From contig CALHVX010000039.1 in NCBI GenBank assembly GCA_938036875.1, forward strand, positions 1 to 54,456: a DNA stretch of 54,456 nucleotides. The letters run 5' to 3'. The translations under genes and the position numbers were made by a program. Below are positions 17,280-26,685 of this stretch, one piece after another. Source of the DNA: an uncultured Pseudomonadales bacterium (lineage in GTDB: Bacteria > Pseudomonadota > Gammaproteobacteria > Pseudomonadales > Azotimanducaceae). The notes under the pieces are model-generated. The model saw only the letters and a list, made by a program, of their open reading frames with translations, had not been told where the DNA came from and ran no database searches. Within the stretch, counting starts at the first letter, position 1. Every line of letters begins with the position of its first letter.

Positions 17280-17951
17280 TTAGTTAGCACATTCTTGAAT
17301 TTGGCAGAGTTGCTCTTGCTCCAGCGCATCAACAACTCCGATATCACGATAGCTGTCGATGACCAAGTGATGGCTCCACTTAGCGGCGTTCATTGCAGCG
17401 GTAAAATCTTGCGCTTTAACAATTTGCTCAGTAAATGCTGGTTGCCAGATGAGTGCGCCCCAACAGATGTTTCCGTAGTAACGCTTGGGTTTATCGATGA
17501 TGGTGTTGTTGTACTGGTCGATGACGCCGAAGTGCTGCCAGCTGTCCCCGCTAGCCCTGAAGCAAAGCAATTGCAACGTGCTCGATTTAGGCTCGCCGGT
17601 AAATATGGATGTGAAGGGTGCGGGGGTGACAATGGTATCTGGCATGCAAAAATAGACGGTATGCCCACGAATAGCATCAGCTGCACATTTGATGGCATCC
17701 AACAGGTTGCCAATATCCCCTTGCTGGTAGACAAACTGAAAAGTCGTATCCGGGTACTCGCTCAGAAGATAGTCTCGAATGCTCTCTTTGCCTTTGCGAA
17801 TGACAACCACTATGTGATTTATTCCGCCGGCTAACAGGTTGTTGATGCTGTAGCTGATGACAGGCTTACCAGCCACCGTTAGCAGCTCTTTGGGCATATT
17901 GATGTTCAATCGTCGCGCCATTCCTGCCGCTGGAACCAAACCTATCTTCAT
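17280..17951 (-). CDS. Sugar-1-phosphate nucleotidyltransferase
   Basis: NTP-transferase fold, 223 aa. The N-terminal VPAAGMARRLNINMPKELL (6-24) is the nucleotide-binding loop, followed by AGKPVISYSINNLLAGGINH. FCMPDTIVTP (near 105) carries the metal-binding Asp. The protein is shorter than RmlA or GalU (about 290 aa), which is common for environmental variants of unknown specificity. It heads the minus-strand operon leading to the glycosyltransferase and phosphohexomutase. The promoter region, shared with the divergent aldose epimerase gene, is about 220 bp long. Confidence 0.87.
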   Translation of the reverse strand: MKIGLVPAAGMARRLNINMPKELLTVAGKPVISYSINNLLAGGINHIVVVIRKGKESIRDYLLSEYPDTTFQFVYQQGDIGNLLDAIKCAADAIRGHTVYFCMPDTIVTPAPFTSIFTGEPKSSTLQLLCFRASGDSWQHFGVIDQYNNTIIDKPKRYYGNICWGALIWQPAFTEQIVKAQDFTAAMNAAKWSHHLVIDSYRDIGVVDALEQEQLCQIQECAN

Positions 17952-18170
17952 ATAATCAACCCACTTGTGGAGGCGTTAGCTACTGCCTTTGATAGCGAAT
18001 TTGCTAGGCTCAAGCATACGACGAGTAGGGCGCTCACAGTTTGTGAGTTTGTAATGGATGCGTGAGTTTGGGGTGGCGTCCGTCAACAATCTGCGCATAG
18101 AAATGCAAATTACTTACTAATGATTCGAGTCCTGTGCGCTCGGTCATAGATAAACGCTATAGTTCGAGCT

Positions 18171-19223
18171 ATGCAGGGATATACAGACCAACTGGCGCCT
18201 GATGGCCATCCGGTAAGGGTAATTACGTTAGGCAATGCCAATGGCTGTCAGGTGGTGTTCATGGACTGGGGGGCAACCTGGCTATCTTGCCTGGTGCCAA
18301 TGCAGCCGTCTGGCACTCGAGAGGTCGTGCTGAGAAGTCCAAATCTCAAGCAACACCTGCAACAAAACGCATACCTAGGTGCCACCATTGGGCGCTACGC
18401 TAACCGAATCGCTGAGGCTAAGTTCACAACGTCTGATGTCTTAGAGCCGCAAACGTTAAAGCTCTCCCCCAATGACCATGGCAACTCTTTGCATGGCGGG
18501 CCAAATGGATTTGATTCCAAACGTTGGCAGGTGGAATCATACGATGCGGGTAAAGTGATGTTTAGCTTGGTCTCTCAAGATGGCGACCAAGGCTTTCCGG
18601 GGCGGCTTAAGGTTCGAGCTTGCTATGAACTGGGTTCTGATAATTCGGTTACCGCAAGCTTTGAGGCGAGTACAGACAAACCTTGTCCCGTAAATATTAC
18701 TAATCATGCGTATTTCAATCTAGCATCCAGCCACAATAGCGTGCTGACCCATGAGTTACAGATCCTGGCTGACCGCTTTTTGCCCGTGCATGGGTCTGGC
18801 ATACCCCGAGGAGACTTAACGTCAGTGGCCGGAAGCCGATTTGATTTTCGGGTCTCTAGGCGGATTAGCGATGAGCCGCCACCTGGCCAAGTTGTGGCGT
18901 CGGGTTACGACCATGCGTTTTTGCTAAATGTTGATGCAACAACCGGATTGCAGCCTGTGGCGAGCCTCGTGGCACCAGACCGCAAAATTACGCTTACCCT
19001 GGCGACGACCAAACCCGCGTTGCAGGTGTACACCGGCAACCGCCTCGCTGGCTTGGCGGGTGCTGGCGGTCGGTTGTATGCAGCACATGCCGGCATAGCC
19101 CTTGAAACCGGCTATTTGCCCGACTCGCCGAATCATCCTCAATGGCCGCACCCCTCTAGCATTTTGCTACCGGGGCAGCGGTATGCTCACCAAACCAACT
19201 TTTGTTTTCGATCCTCGCCTTAA
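18171..19223 (+). CDS. galM: Aldose 1-epimerase (mutarotase)
   Basis: Interconverts alpha and beta anomers of free aldoses, 350 aa, the usual length. Landmarks are YANRIAEAKF (about 77-86), NDHGNSLHGGPNGFD (about 103-117, with the first catalytic-site His), NITNHAYFNL with the catalytic His (about 174-183), GYDHAFLL and the Glu in ALETGYLPDSPNHP near the C terminus. No signal peptide. It is transcribed divergently from the nucleotidyltransferase operon. Its stop is shared with that of the convergent giant gene: the two TAA stops overlap in the palindrome TTAA. Confidence 0.92.
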   Translation: MQGYTDQLAPDGHPVRVITLGNANGCQVVFMDWGATWLSCLVPMQPSGTREVVLRSPNLKQHLQQNAYLGATIGRYANRIAEAKFTTSDVLEPQTLKLSPNDHGNSLHGGPNGFDSKRWQVESYDAGKVMFSLVSQDGDQGFPGRLKVRACYELGSDNSVTASFEASTDKPCPVNITNHAYFNLASSHNSVLTHELQILADRFLPVHGSGIPRGDLTSVAGSRFDFRVSRRISDEPPPGQVVASGYDHAFLLNVDATTGLQPVASLVAPDRKITLTLATTKPALQVYTGNRLAGLAGAGGRLYAAHAGIALETGYLPDSPNHPQWPHPSSILLPGQRYAHQTNFCFRSSP

Positions 19224-22200
19224 GGGCAGGCCCCTAGGTCTTCTAAGTTAAATGGGGTTGTGATTGCCGTTTTGTTAGGACCGAAGTAAGCGGCTGTACC
19301 CGCCGGAATGGTGGTTATGTCCAAGCATGCCTCAGCGCCATTCGGAATATCCACTTCGAAACCGTCAATGCCGGTGCCGCCGACAAAGAGACTGAAGTTA
19401 ACAAAGCCGTCGCCAGGCAATAGATCCAATAGGTCGGTGGGCTCAAGTGATACGGGGCTAGGTACCAGGGTCTGCGTTGCCGTTATATTCCCGCTATGTT
19501 GTGCCCACGGCCCGCTCCCACCAGGAGCGCGAACTTGCCATCGATTGGGAGCGGAACACTCTTTCCAGACATAGATGCCAGCATCCGTAGCGTTGTCTAA
19601 GGTTGGTGCGCCGCATTCAATCCCGGTAGGTGGTGCGCAGGAATCAAGGGTGTCGAGCTTAAATGGGTTGCTCATAGGGGTGTTGTTCGCCCCAATTGTG
19701 ACGCTGGCGCCGCTGGGTAGTATCGCGGGGTCAAAGCAAGTATCAGACCCTTGGGGTAGCGTAACGGAGAAGCCGTCTATGCCTTGGCCACCGGCGCGCA
19801 GCACGTAGTCCACGACCTCGTCTCCAAGTACGGTATCTAGCTCGTCCGATGCCTCTAACAGAACGCCAGTAGCACTGATGTTCACAGAAGAGGTTAGCGA
19901 GCCTTGGTACGTTGAGTATGTGGTACCACCTCCGGTGATTCTGAATTCCCATGCAGTATCTGGCCCAGCGGCCCCGCAATCCTGCCAGGCAAACACACCT
20001 AAGTCTGTGGCTGCGTTAAAGCTGGGCTCACCACAAGCGGTCCCTGGAGGTATGGTTGTGCAAGACTGTAAGGTATCCAAAGCGAATGCGTCAGTCATGA
20101 CGGTGCGGTTTGCGCCCAGGGCTACCACTGCACCTGGCGGTAACACGCTGGCGTTGAAGCAAGTGCTGGTACCACTAGGTATATCTACTGTGAAGCCATC
20201 TTGGCCAGAGCCGCCGGCTCGCAGCACAAAGTCTATTTGATTGTCTCCCGCCACCGTATCAAGCACGTCATTGGCTTCTACCGATATGGGGGTAGGTAGT
20301 AAGTCAGCAGAACTTTCCAGCTGACCTTCAAAGCTAGAAAAGACCGTTCCGCCGCCCGTGATCCGCATCTGCCAGCGCTGATCGCTACCCCCGAAGGTGC
20401 AATCACGCCACAGGAATAAACCAATTTCAGTTGCCGCATCGAAGGTCGGCTCCCCACAGGCATCACCGATGGATAGCGTATCGTTGTCGGTGATGGTGCC
20501 TATCGCCGCGCTATGGGCTGACAGAGTGGCTCCAATAGGATTGGAAAGGGTTAGGCTGAAGGTTTCATCTGGCTCTTCAAAGGTGTTGTCAACGATGTCG
20601 ACCGAGATTGTTTGTGTTGTTTGGTTCGGCGCAAAGCTCAAATTGCCGCCGGTGGCTACATAGTCGTCGGGCGCTGTGGCCGTCACATCACTGGTGTTGT
20701 AGTCAACGCTAATGGTATTGCTGTTTGGTGCAGTTAGGCTGACTGTAAATTCCATAGTACCGCTAGCAACGTCTTCTAACGCCTCAGAATCAGAGATGGT
20801 GACGGCGGGGATACTATCGTTCGGGTCCCTGACGATAACGATGTTGGCACTGGAGTTAGCACCCAGCGTGGCATTGGAAGCGTTGCTTAATACTAAGCTG
20901 AAGGATTCATCCGATTCATCCACGGTGTCGTTCTGAATGGGTATGTCTATCACCATAGCTTGTGTGTTGGGGGCGAAGGTGAGCACACCGCTTTGCTCGA
21001 TGAAATCTTCAGGTGCAACGGCAGTGCCACTAACGGTGGTGTAGTCGAGGGTAACCGGTTGATTGCTTGGGTTGCTCAAGTTCACCGTTACGCTGGAGCT
21101 GGCGCTAGATTCGCTAACACTGGCGTTGTTGATGCTAATGACGGGCTGGGGGTCATCGTCGGTGATAGTTGCTGTTCCAGTTGCTGCCGTTCCTAAGCTT
21201 GCCCCGACAGGGGCGGCTAATATGACTTCAAAAGTCTCTAACGGCTCGTAGCTATTGTCATCAACTAAAGTGATGCTCACCGGGACGCTGGTGGTGCCAA
21301 CAGGGAAGGTCAGCGTATTGGTGTCGCTCAGATAATCCTGCGGCGCCGTGGCTGTGCCTGGAGACGTCGCGTAAGTCACTTGGACCGGTTGGCTTGCCGG
21401 GGTTGACAAGGACACGCTAAATTGTGCGGCGCCCACGCTCTCAGATGTGCTGACATCGGATATGTTTAGCGTTGGTCCTTGGTTGCATACGCCAAGGCTA
21501 ACTAGGTCCAGCGGTGCGGTGAGCTTTTTGCGCGAGTTGCCAACGATTAGCGCTGGGATGTCTTGGGTGCTGAAGCTGAGGCAGGCGCTGCTCTGACCGG
21601 TTGTATCGATGTTGATGTCTTTGACGTTGTTAAACCAAACGCCAACCGAAAAGTCGACTTCGTTGGCCGGGGCATTGGTGAGGCTATCGCTGCCGGTGAG
21701 CGCTGTGCCGGTCACCAAGTTAAAGGGGGCATCACCGACTATGTTGCCAACCGTGTTACGAATAGAGTCGCTCACACCACCGCCATGCATGCGCAGGTGC
21801 CAAGTGCCTGTGGGGCAATCACGCCAGGCCAAAACTACCGGGCCATAGAGTTCGTTGTATGGCGGTTCACCACATTCTTCCCCGGCGACCAGTTCGGTAG
21901 TCAATACAGGACCTAATACGGCAGGTACAACCGTTGCTGGGTCTGTGGCAGTGCCTTCCGTTAGGTCGTAGAGTTGGTTGGCCGCGACATTGGTAAAGGT
22001 GTCCACCTGGCCTGATGGCCATTTTACGGTGATATCAACCGTGGTATTGGTGGCAAGACCAAAGTGGATACGCTGGTGATTTTGCGACCAGCGGTGTGTG
22101 CCGTTGTTTTGCTCGCGTAGCTGACTGACCCCACCGGTAGTGGCAATCACTTTTGCGCCAATACCATCTCGGTTTGAGGTGGTGCCAATCAAGTCAATCT

Positions 22201-23785
22201 CTATCCAGTTGTTAGCGTTGCCTTCATTACGCAGCAGTATGTCGTCGCCGCCCCGGCTGAGGGGGTAGTAAAGCAATCCATTGACCACAGCGAGATCCAT
22301 GAAGCCGTCAACATTGTAGTCAGCGGTGGCAACGCTGTCGCCAACACCGATGGTCAGCCCGGCACCGACGGGACCCTCACCGCCGTGGCTGAGGACCTCC
22401 ACAAAAGTGCCGTTGCCTTGGTTGTCAAAATATCGGTTGGCCAGATTGTCGATACCATCTCGGCAAACCAGATAGAGGTCTTGATCCATGTCGTTGTCAA
22501 AGTCCGCGGCAACGCCGCTAACGCACGGCATCGGTGTGTTTAGCCCGGTGTTAAAGTTGAAGCTCAAGCCTGAACCCGTGTTTACCGCGTGGTAGTTGGC
22601 AATAGGGAGCTCGCTCGTCTCTTTGCCGTAGGTGGTAACGTTGCTGAGTCCGGCCGCCGCCTCCACTTGCACGTAGATCTGGCCAGTGGCGCCGGCAGGC
22701 CAATCCACCTCCCAAAGACCCGAACCCGTGTTTAGCGATACGTTGACAGGGCCAACGCTACCAGACGTTTGGCCCGCGCTATCCAAGGTCAAGGTAGCTG
22801 GGTCACCAAAGAACGGCATACCGCTAAAGTCTACTGTGAATGCTACCGAACCTGTTGCGTTGAAACGGAAACCTTTGGCAGCGCTGCCGGTTTTTCTAAA
22901 CCAGCCTTCTGCTCGATTGGATGTAGTTTGGCTTGCGCCAGAGGGGCGCAGTAGGCCACGAACCAAAATCACGTCTTGCAACAAGTCGTTGTTGAAGTCG
23001 CCCACTACCTGATCTAGAACCGAGCCAACGGTTGGAAAGTTGCTGGTGATGTTAGTGAATGGCAGGCTGCCAATTTCATAGACTTTTTGTGGAAAAGCAC
23101 CTTCTGCGCTGCAAATGAAGTCCATGATGTCATCGTTGTTCAGATCGATTAACTGTCCGTAGTGAATCCGGTTGGGACAATTGAACGGAGTGTTTAACTC
23201 ATCGGTAAACACTAAGCCTTGGGTAGGTTCTTGCCGGCGCAAAAATTGGCCGGTGTGGGAAAGCTGGGTGACGTCCAAGTAGCCATCACCGGTGTAGTCG
23301 AACCAAGTAACGTGGCGAGCGCGTGCATCATCGGCTAACCCTGCTTGCTGTGCTCGTTCAATAAACTTACCACCAGTGCTGTGCTCGTTGACCAGTAGTT
23401 GTGCATCGTCCGTGGTGGCTGCGATAAGAATGTCTTCATCGCCGTCGTTATCGAAATCGCCGAACGCCGCTCCGTGCTTGTCCTGCCATGGTTTACCTAT
23501 CCAAAGACCGTCGGGGTCGTATTCATAGGCCACATCGTCAAAAACGCCTGAACCTGAGTTACGGTAAAGGCGAGGGTAGTCGCGGTGACCCTGAACAAAG
23601 AGGTCTGGCCAGTTGTCCGCGTTGATATCACCCCAAGACAAGCCCCAACTTTCTGTCTGGCCGCCTAGGCCAACGCTAGCTGAGACATCTTGAAAGCTGA
23701 TCGGGGCAGCTTGGATCGTTTGGACGCAGGCCACTAAGCTAGCAAGTAACAATAGCTGGCTAGCCTGATGTTTTAGGGATTTCAT
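19220..23785 (-). CDS. Giant secreted FG-GAP/UnbV/Calx-beta repeat protein
   Basis: A 1521-aa exported protein. ATG 23785 gives a signal sequence at once (LLLLASLVAC could be a lipobox, or cleavage after QAA); the frame is open to 23854 but the extra residues look non-coding. In order: FG-GAP/VCBS repeats with Asp-rich calcium loops such as GDFDNDGDEDI and ADFDNDMDQDL (about 30-510), an ASPIC/UnbV domain (about 525-600), one copy of a Cys module (about 635-760), three Calx-beta repeats (about 770-1100) ending ITDDD/ITDND, and three more Cys modules (starting about 1108, 1248 and 1388). Probably a surface or extracellular calcium-binding protein for adhesion or interaction. No C-terminal sorting motif was recognised. 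Confidence 0.85.
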   Translation of the reverse strand: MKSLKHQASQLLLLASLVACVQTIQAAPISFQDVSASVGLGGQTESWGLSWGDINADNWPDLFVQGHRDYPRLYRNSGSGVFDDVAYEYDPDGLWIGKPWQDKHGAAFGDFDNDGDEDILIAATTDDAQLLVNEHSTGGKFIERAQQAGLADDARARHVTWFDYTGDGYLDVTQLSHTGQFLRRQEPTQGLVFTDELNTPFNCPNRIHYGQLIDLNNDDIMDFICSAEGAFPQKVYEIGSLPFTNITSNFPTVGSVLDQVVGDFNNDLLQDVILVRGLLRPSGASQTTSNRAEGWFRKTGSAAKGFRFNATGSVAFTVDFSGMPFFGDPATLTLDSAGQTSGSVGPVNVSLNTGSGLWEVDWPAGATGQIYVQVEAAAGLSNVTTYGKETSELPIANYHAVNTGSGLSFNFNTGLNTPMPCVSGVAADFDNDMDQDLYLVCRDGIDNLANRYFDNQGNGTFVEVLSHGGEGPVGAGLTIGVGDSVATADYNVDGFMDLAVVNGLLYYPLSRGGDDILLRNEGNANNWIEIDLIGTTSNRDGIGAKVIATTGGVSQLREQNNGTHRWSQNHQRIHFGLATNTTVDITVKWPSGQVDTFTNVAANQLYDLTEGTATDPATVVPAVLGPVLTTELVAGEECGEPPYNELYGPVVLAWRDCPTGTWHLRMHGGGVSDSIRNTVGNIVGDAPFNLVTGTALTGSDSLTNAPANEVDFSVGVWFNNVKDINIDTTGQSSACLSFSTQDIPALIVGNSRKKLTAPLDLVSLGVCNQGPTLNISDVSTSESVGAAQFSVSLSTPASQPVQVTYATSPGTATAPQDYLSDTNTLTFPVGTTSVPVSITLVDDNSYEPLETFEVILAAPVGASLGTAATGTATITDDDPQPVISINNASVSESSASSSVTVNLSNPSNQPVTLDYTTVSGTAVAPEDFIEQSGVLTFAPNTQAMVIDIPIQNDTVDESDESFSLVLSNASNATLGANSSANIVIVRDPNDSIPAVTISDSEALEDVASGTMEFTVSLTAPNSNTISVDYNTSDVTATAPDDYVATGGNLSFAPNQTTQTISVDIVDNTFEEPDETFSLTLSNPIGATLSAHSAAIGTITDNDTLSIGDACGEPTFDAATEIGLFLWRDCTFGGSDQRWQMRITGGGTVFSSFEGQLESSADLLPTPISVEANDVLDTVAGDNQIDFVLRAGGSGQDGFTVDIPSGTSTCFNASVLPPGAVVALGANRTVMTDAFALDTLQSCTTIPPGTACGEPSFNAATDLGVFAWQDCGAAGPDTAWEFRITGGGTTYSTYQGSLTSSVNISATGVLLEASDELDTVLGDEVVDYVLRAGGQGIDGFSVTLPQGSDTCFDPAILPSGASVTIGANNTPMSNPFKLDTLDSCAPPTGIECGAPTLDNATDAGIYVWKECSAPNRWQVRAPGGSGPWAQHSGNITATQTLVPSPVSLEPTDLLDLLPGDGFVNFSLFVGGTGIDGFEVDIPNGAEACLDITTIPAGTAAYFGPNKTAITTPFNLEDLGACP

Positions 23786-23910
23786 GATACTGACAAGGTA
23801 CTTATATGGCGCCAAAATCTGACAGGTTGGTTGATGCTTGGCGCACTTTAGCATTTCAAATCGGCAACGAATGCAGCCAGAGTGATAGAAGTTGTAAAAT
23901 TAGTTGAGCA

Positions 23911-23946
23911 AAAAAGGACAAATTTCCGACCCAGTAGCCGGGTCGG
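23911..23946 (-). terminator. Putative rho-independent terminator of the carbamoyltransferase operon
   Basis: A 7-bp perfect stem CCGACCC (23926-23932) with GGGTCGG (23940-23946) and a 7-nt loop. On the minus strand it is followed, after ten bases, by a run of six T. It lies 74 bp past the DUF5989 gene. The displaced T-run makes it a moderate candidate. Confidence 0.5.
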
Positions 23947-24019
23947 GCAATTATTTACATTTGTCCATTTTGGGTCGCAAAGGAAGGTTTCTGGCAGCTT
24001 TGCGCCCAGGGCAGACCGT

Positions 24020-24172
24020 TTAGAACAACGTATAGATGAAGGGTGCGATCACGGAGCCTTCGGCAAACACAAGCAAACCACCTAGCAGCAGCATGGCCAT
24101 TACGATCGGTGCCATCCAAAATTTCTTGCGTACCCGCATGAATGACCACAGGTCTTGTATGAGTTCTAGCAC
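24020..24172 (-). CDS. DUF5989 family small membrane protein (50 aa)
   Basis: A tiny single-span membrane protein starting GTG: LELIQDLWSFMRVRKKFWM, then a hydrophobic helix and the C-terminal GSVIAPFIYTLF. This W-F-x-x-RKKFW ... SxxAPFIYTLF pattern is the DUF5989 signature; these proteins occur next to SxtJ and SxtI-type carbamoyltransferases. The start GTG shares a base with the sxtJ stop (TAGTG), so translation is coupled, and GAGAGG lies 8 bases upstream. Function unknown; it probably assembles with SxtJ or the transferase at the membrane. Confidence 0.85.
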   Translation of the reverse strand: MLELIQDLWSFMRVRKKFWMAPIVMAMLLLGGLLVFAEGSVIAPFIYTLF

Positions 24173-24573
24173 TAAAATGGCCTCTCGCTATCTGAAATGG
24201 GTGAACTGATGGTTCTATAAGTCTCTGCATTGGGCTCTAGCTTTAGGTGCAATGGATCTTTACCCATTAACCGCATGACCACCCCATAAGGTAAGAATAC
24301 CCCGAAGAAGAGAACACCCAGTACCACTGGGCTGACAATTCTATTAAGCAACACCCCAAGTAGCATCCAAGCTTTGTAGACCGGGGTGAGAAGGTTGGGA
24401 AACAGCACGCCAGGTAAAAGCAAGGCCGCACCCACTATCCAAGGCCAGGTGACATAACTTAAGTTAAGCAGGTAAGGCAGCACTAGGCCGAATAGAATCG
24501 CGATGATAAGCCCAACAACAATACCGAAGCGTCTGAGTTCATTCTTATCGGCCATCTTGGTTAGATTTTGCAT
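24172..24573 (-). CDS. SxtJ family membrane protein
   Basis: A 133-aa membrane protein with hydrophobic helices at about 17-40, 43-60 and 82-105 and the motif LPGVLFPNLLTPVYKAWMLL typical of SxtJ-like proteins. SxtJ is named from the saxitoxin cluster, where it sits beside the carbamoyltransferase SxtI; its biochemical role is unknown. Here it starts 35 bp after the carbamoyltransferase stop, with AGGA 8 bases before its ATG, and it overlaps the next gene by one base. The three genes form one operon. Confidence 0.85.
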   Translation of the reverse strand: MQNLTKMADKNELRRFGIVVGLIIAILFGLVLPYLLNLSYVTWPWIVGAALLLPGVLFPNLLTPVYKAWMLLGVLLNRIVSPVVLGVLFFGVFLPYGVVMRLMGKDPLHLKLEPNAETYRTISSPISDSERPF

Positions 24574-24608
24574 TGTTTGGTCCTAGCTATTTTCTTGCCA
24601 TGCTTAGG

Positions 24609-26447
24609 TTAGTCGAGCACAAACTCTTCTTTCCATTTTAAGTCGTCTTCGCGTTCTGGCTGGTCAGATTTTTTCAATACACAGTTTTCTAAAACTAGGT
24701 AGTCCATCTCAGTGCGCATAAAGCAGCGATAGGCATCTTCAGGTGTACACACAATAGGCTCGCCTCGAACATTGAACGACGTGTTGATAAGAACAGAGCA
24801 TCCGGTGAGTTCGTTGAAGGCGCTCAGCAGGCTATGGTAGCGAGGGTTGGTTGTTGCTGAAACCGTTTGAATTCGCGCTGAGTAATCGACATGTGTGATA
24901 GCGGGTAAGGATGAGCGGGCAATGTTCAGGCGGTCTATACCAAACAAGTTCTGTTCTTGTTCTGCTGCTGGTTTGCACAGCGCTGACTGAACGTTAGCGA
25001 CCATAAGCATATAGGGGCTAGTTTGTTCATGCTCAAAGTACTCGCCGACGGTTTCTTCCAGAACCGAAGGGGCGAAGGGCCGAAATGATTCCCGGTACTT
25101 AATCTTGAGGTTCATCACCTCTTGCATCTTAGGGTCCCTGGGGTCTCCGATAATGGACCGGCCGCCCAAGGCGCGAGGGCCAAATTCCATTCTTCCTTGA
25201 AACCAGCCAACAACCTTGCTGTCATCCAAGACTTTGGCGACGCTTGAGTATAAGTCTGGGTCTTCGATTTGTTTGTATACCGCGCCGATAGAGTCGAGGT
25301 AAGAGGTAATTTCGGCGTTGTCAAAAACTGGGCCTAGGTAGGATCCCGACATGGCATCACCTGGCACCACCCGACGAGGGTTGTCCAGGTGTTGGTGCCA
25401 AAGCGACATGGCAGCGCCAACCGCGCCGCCGGCATCCCCAGAAGCGGGTTGTATCCAGATGTTGTCAAAGGGGCCTTGGCGTAGCAGCTCACCGTTGGCA
25501 ACGCAGTTCAGGGCTACGCCGCCGGCAAGACATAAATGGTCTACCTCTAGTTCCTTTTGTACCGACTTACCTAGCCTCAAGACCACTTCTTCGGTGACGG
25601 CCTGAATGGAGCTTGCGATGTCCATCTCTTGCTGCGTAATTTCGGATTCTGGGTCTCTAGGTGGTCGTCCGAATAGATCGCTGAACTTGCTGTTGGTCAT
25701 GGTGAGGCCGGTAGCATAGTTAAAATACTGCATGTCCAGCCGAAAAGTACCATCGGGTTTTAGGTCAAGTAGATGCTTGAGAATGAGATCTTTGTAGATC
25801 GGCTTGCCGTAGGGTGCTAGCCCCATCAGTTTGTATTCGCCGGAGTTCACTTTGAAGCCGGTAAAGTATGTGAACGCTGAGTAGAGCAGCCCGAGTGAAT
25901 GGGGGAAGTTGATTTGCCAAACCGGTTCAATTTTATTGCCCTCACCAAGCCACACCGAGGTGGTTGCCCACTCGCCAACGCCATCCATACAAAGCACAGC
26001 GGCACGCTCATAGGGGCTAGGAAAGAACGCAGATGCTGCGTGTGACTCGTGATGCTCAGTGAATCTCAGGGGGGGTAAATCTTGCTCGCTGCAATCACCT
26101 AGCTTCGCCAGATCTTTGCGCAGCATAGATTTTAAGAACAATTTTTCTTTTAGCCAAACCGGAATAGCAGCTCTAAAAGAGCTGAAGCCTCTTGGCACGT
26201 AAGCGAGGTAAGTTTCCATTAACCGCTCGAACTTGGTCAGCGGCTTGTCGTAGAACACAACAAAGTCTACATCGGACAGGCTAATGCCGGCCGTTTGTAA
26301 ACAGTAGGCTAGAGCTTGGCCAGGGAAGGCCGGATCGTGCTTGATACGCGTGAACCGTTCTTCCTGGGCTGCAGCGACTAAAACGCCGTCTTGAACAAGC
26401 GCCGCGGCGCTATCGTGATAGAAGGCTGAGATCCCAACAATGTTCAT
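24609..26447 (-). CDS. Carbamoyltransferase (NodU/CmcH/SxtI family)
   Basis: Transfers a carbamoyl group from carbamoyl phosphate, through a carbamoyl-adenylate, to a hydroxyl of a metabolite or glycan; 612 aa, full length. The N-terminal kinase-like fold begins NIVGISAFYHDSAAALVQDG, with HHESHAASAFFPSPYERA, LCMDGVGEWATT and HLCLAGGVALNCVANG. The C-terminal YrdC-like carbamoyl-AMP domain has FGPRALGGRSIIGDPR and LINTSFNVRGEPIV. It is the first gene of the operon with SxtJ and DUF5989. Such trios are found in many exopolysaccharide and natural-product loci, but no biosynthetic core enzyme lies next to this one, so the acceptor is unknown. Confidence 0.93.
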   Translation of the reverse strand: MNIVGISAFYHDSAAALVQDGVLVAAAQEERFTRIKHDPAFPGQALAYCLQTAGISLSDVDFVVFYDKPLTKFERLMETYLAYVPRGFSSFRAAIPVWLKEKLFLKSMLRKDLAKLGDCSEQDLPPLRFTEHHESHAASAFFPSPYERAAVLCMDGVGEWATTSVWLGEGNKIEPVWQINFPHSLGLLYSAFTYFTGFKVNSGEYKLMGLAPYGKPIYKDLILKHLLDLKPDGTFRLDMQYFNYATGLTMTNSKFSDLFGRPPRDPESEITQQEMDIASSIQAVTEEVVLRLGKSVQKELEVDHLCLAGGVALNCVANGELLRQGPFDNIWIQPASGDAGGAVGAAMSLWHQHLDNPRRVVPGDAMSGSYLGPVFDNAEITSYLDSIGAVYKQIEDPDLYSSVAKVLDDSKVVGWFQGRMEFGPRALGGRSIIGDPRDPKMQEVMNLKIKYRESFRPFAPSVLEETVGEYFEHEQTSPYMLMVANVQSALCKPAAEQEQNLFGIDRLNIARSSLPAITHVDYSARIQTVSATTNPRYHSLLSAFNELTGCSVLINTSFNVRGEPIVCTPEDAYRCFMRTEMDYLVLENCVLKKSDQPEREDDLKWKEEFVLD

Positions 26448-26640
26448 CGCTGATTCTATCCATAGAGGTACAGGGCTGCAGGGTGCCGCGCAGTACCAGC
26501 GGTTGAAAGTGAAATGTGCTTACGCAACCACCAGTTTAATCGGTTTAGGCTGCTGAGTATTGTGAAGTGGTTTGCAGGTCTGGCGATTGATTTAGCGGGA
26601 TTTGGGTTCTAGGGTGGTTTGAGGGGGAGTTGGAATACGA

Positions 26641-26665
26641 GTGCCCTCTCCAGACGAGAGGGCAC
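26641..26665 (-). terminator. Strong hairpin after the SulP gene
   Basis: A 10-bp perfect stem GTGCCCTCTC / GAGAGGGCAC around a 5-nt loop, 21 bp past the SulP stop on the minus strand. There is no T-run after it, so it fits a pausing or RNA-protecting 3' hairpin better than a classical intrinsic terminator. Confidence 0.55.
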
Positions 26666-26685
26666 GTTGACAGCCCGGGTAAGCT

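Noticed and set aside
18118..18138. A T-arm-like string (GATTCGAGTCC) suggesting a tRNA end
   Set aside because: The flanking bases do not pair into a 5-bp T stem and no acceptor or anticodon arm can be drawn upstream.
21563..21916. Long plus-strand frames inside the giant repeat gene (also at 19308, 19878, 20397, 22686)
   Set aside because: They are antisense shadows of a strongly supported coding sequence and their translations resemble no protein family.
23955..24230. A 91-aa minus-strand frame across the DUF5989 region
   Set aside because: It overlaps the 50-aa DUF5989 gene in another frame; the DUF5989 translation has family motifs and a coupled start, this one does not.
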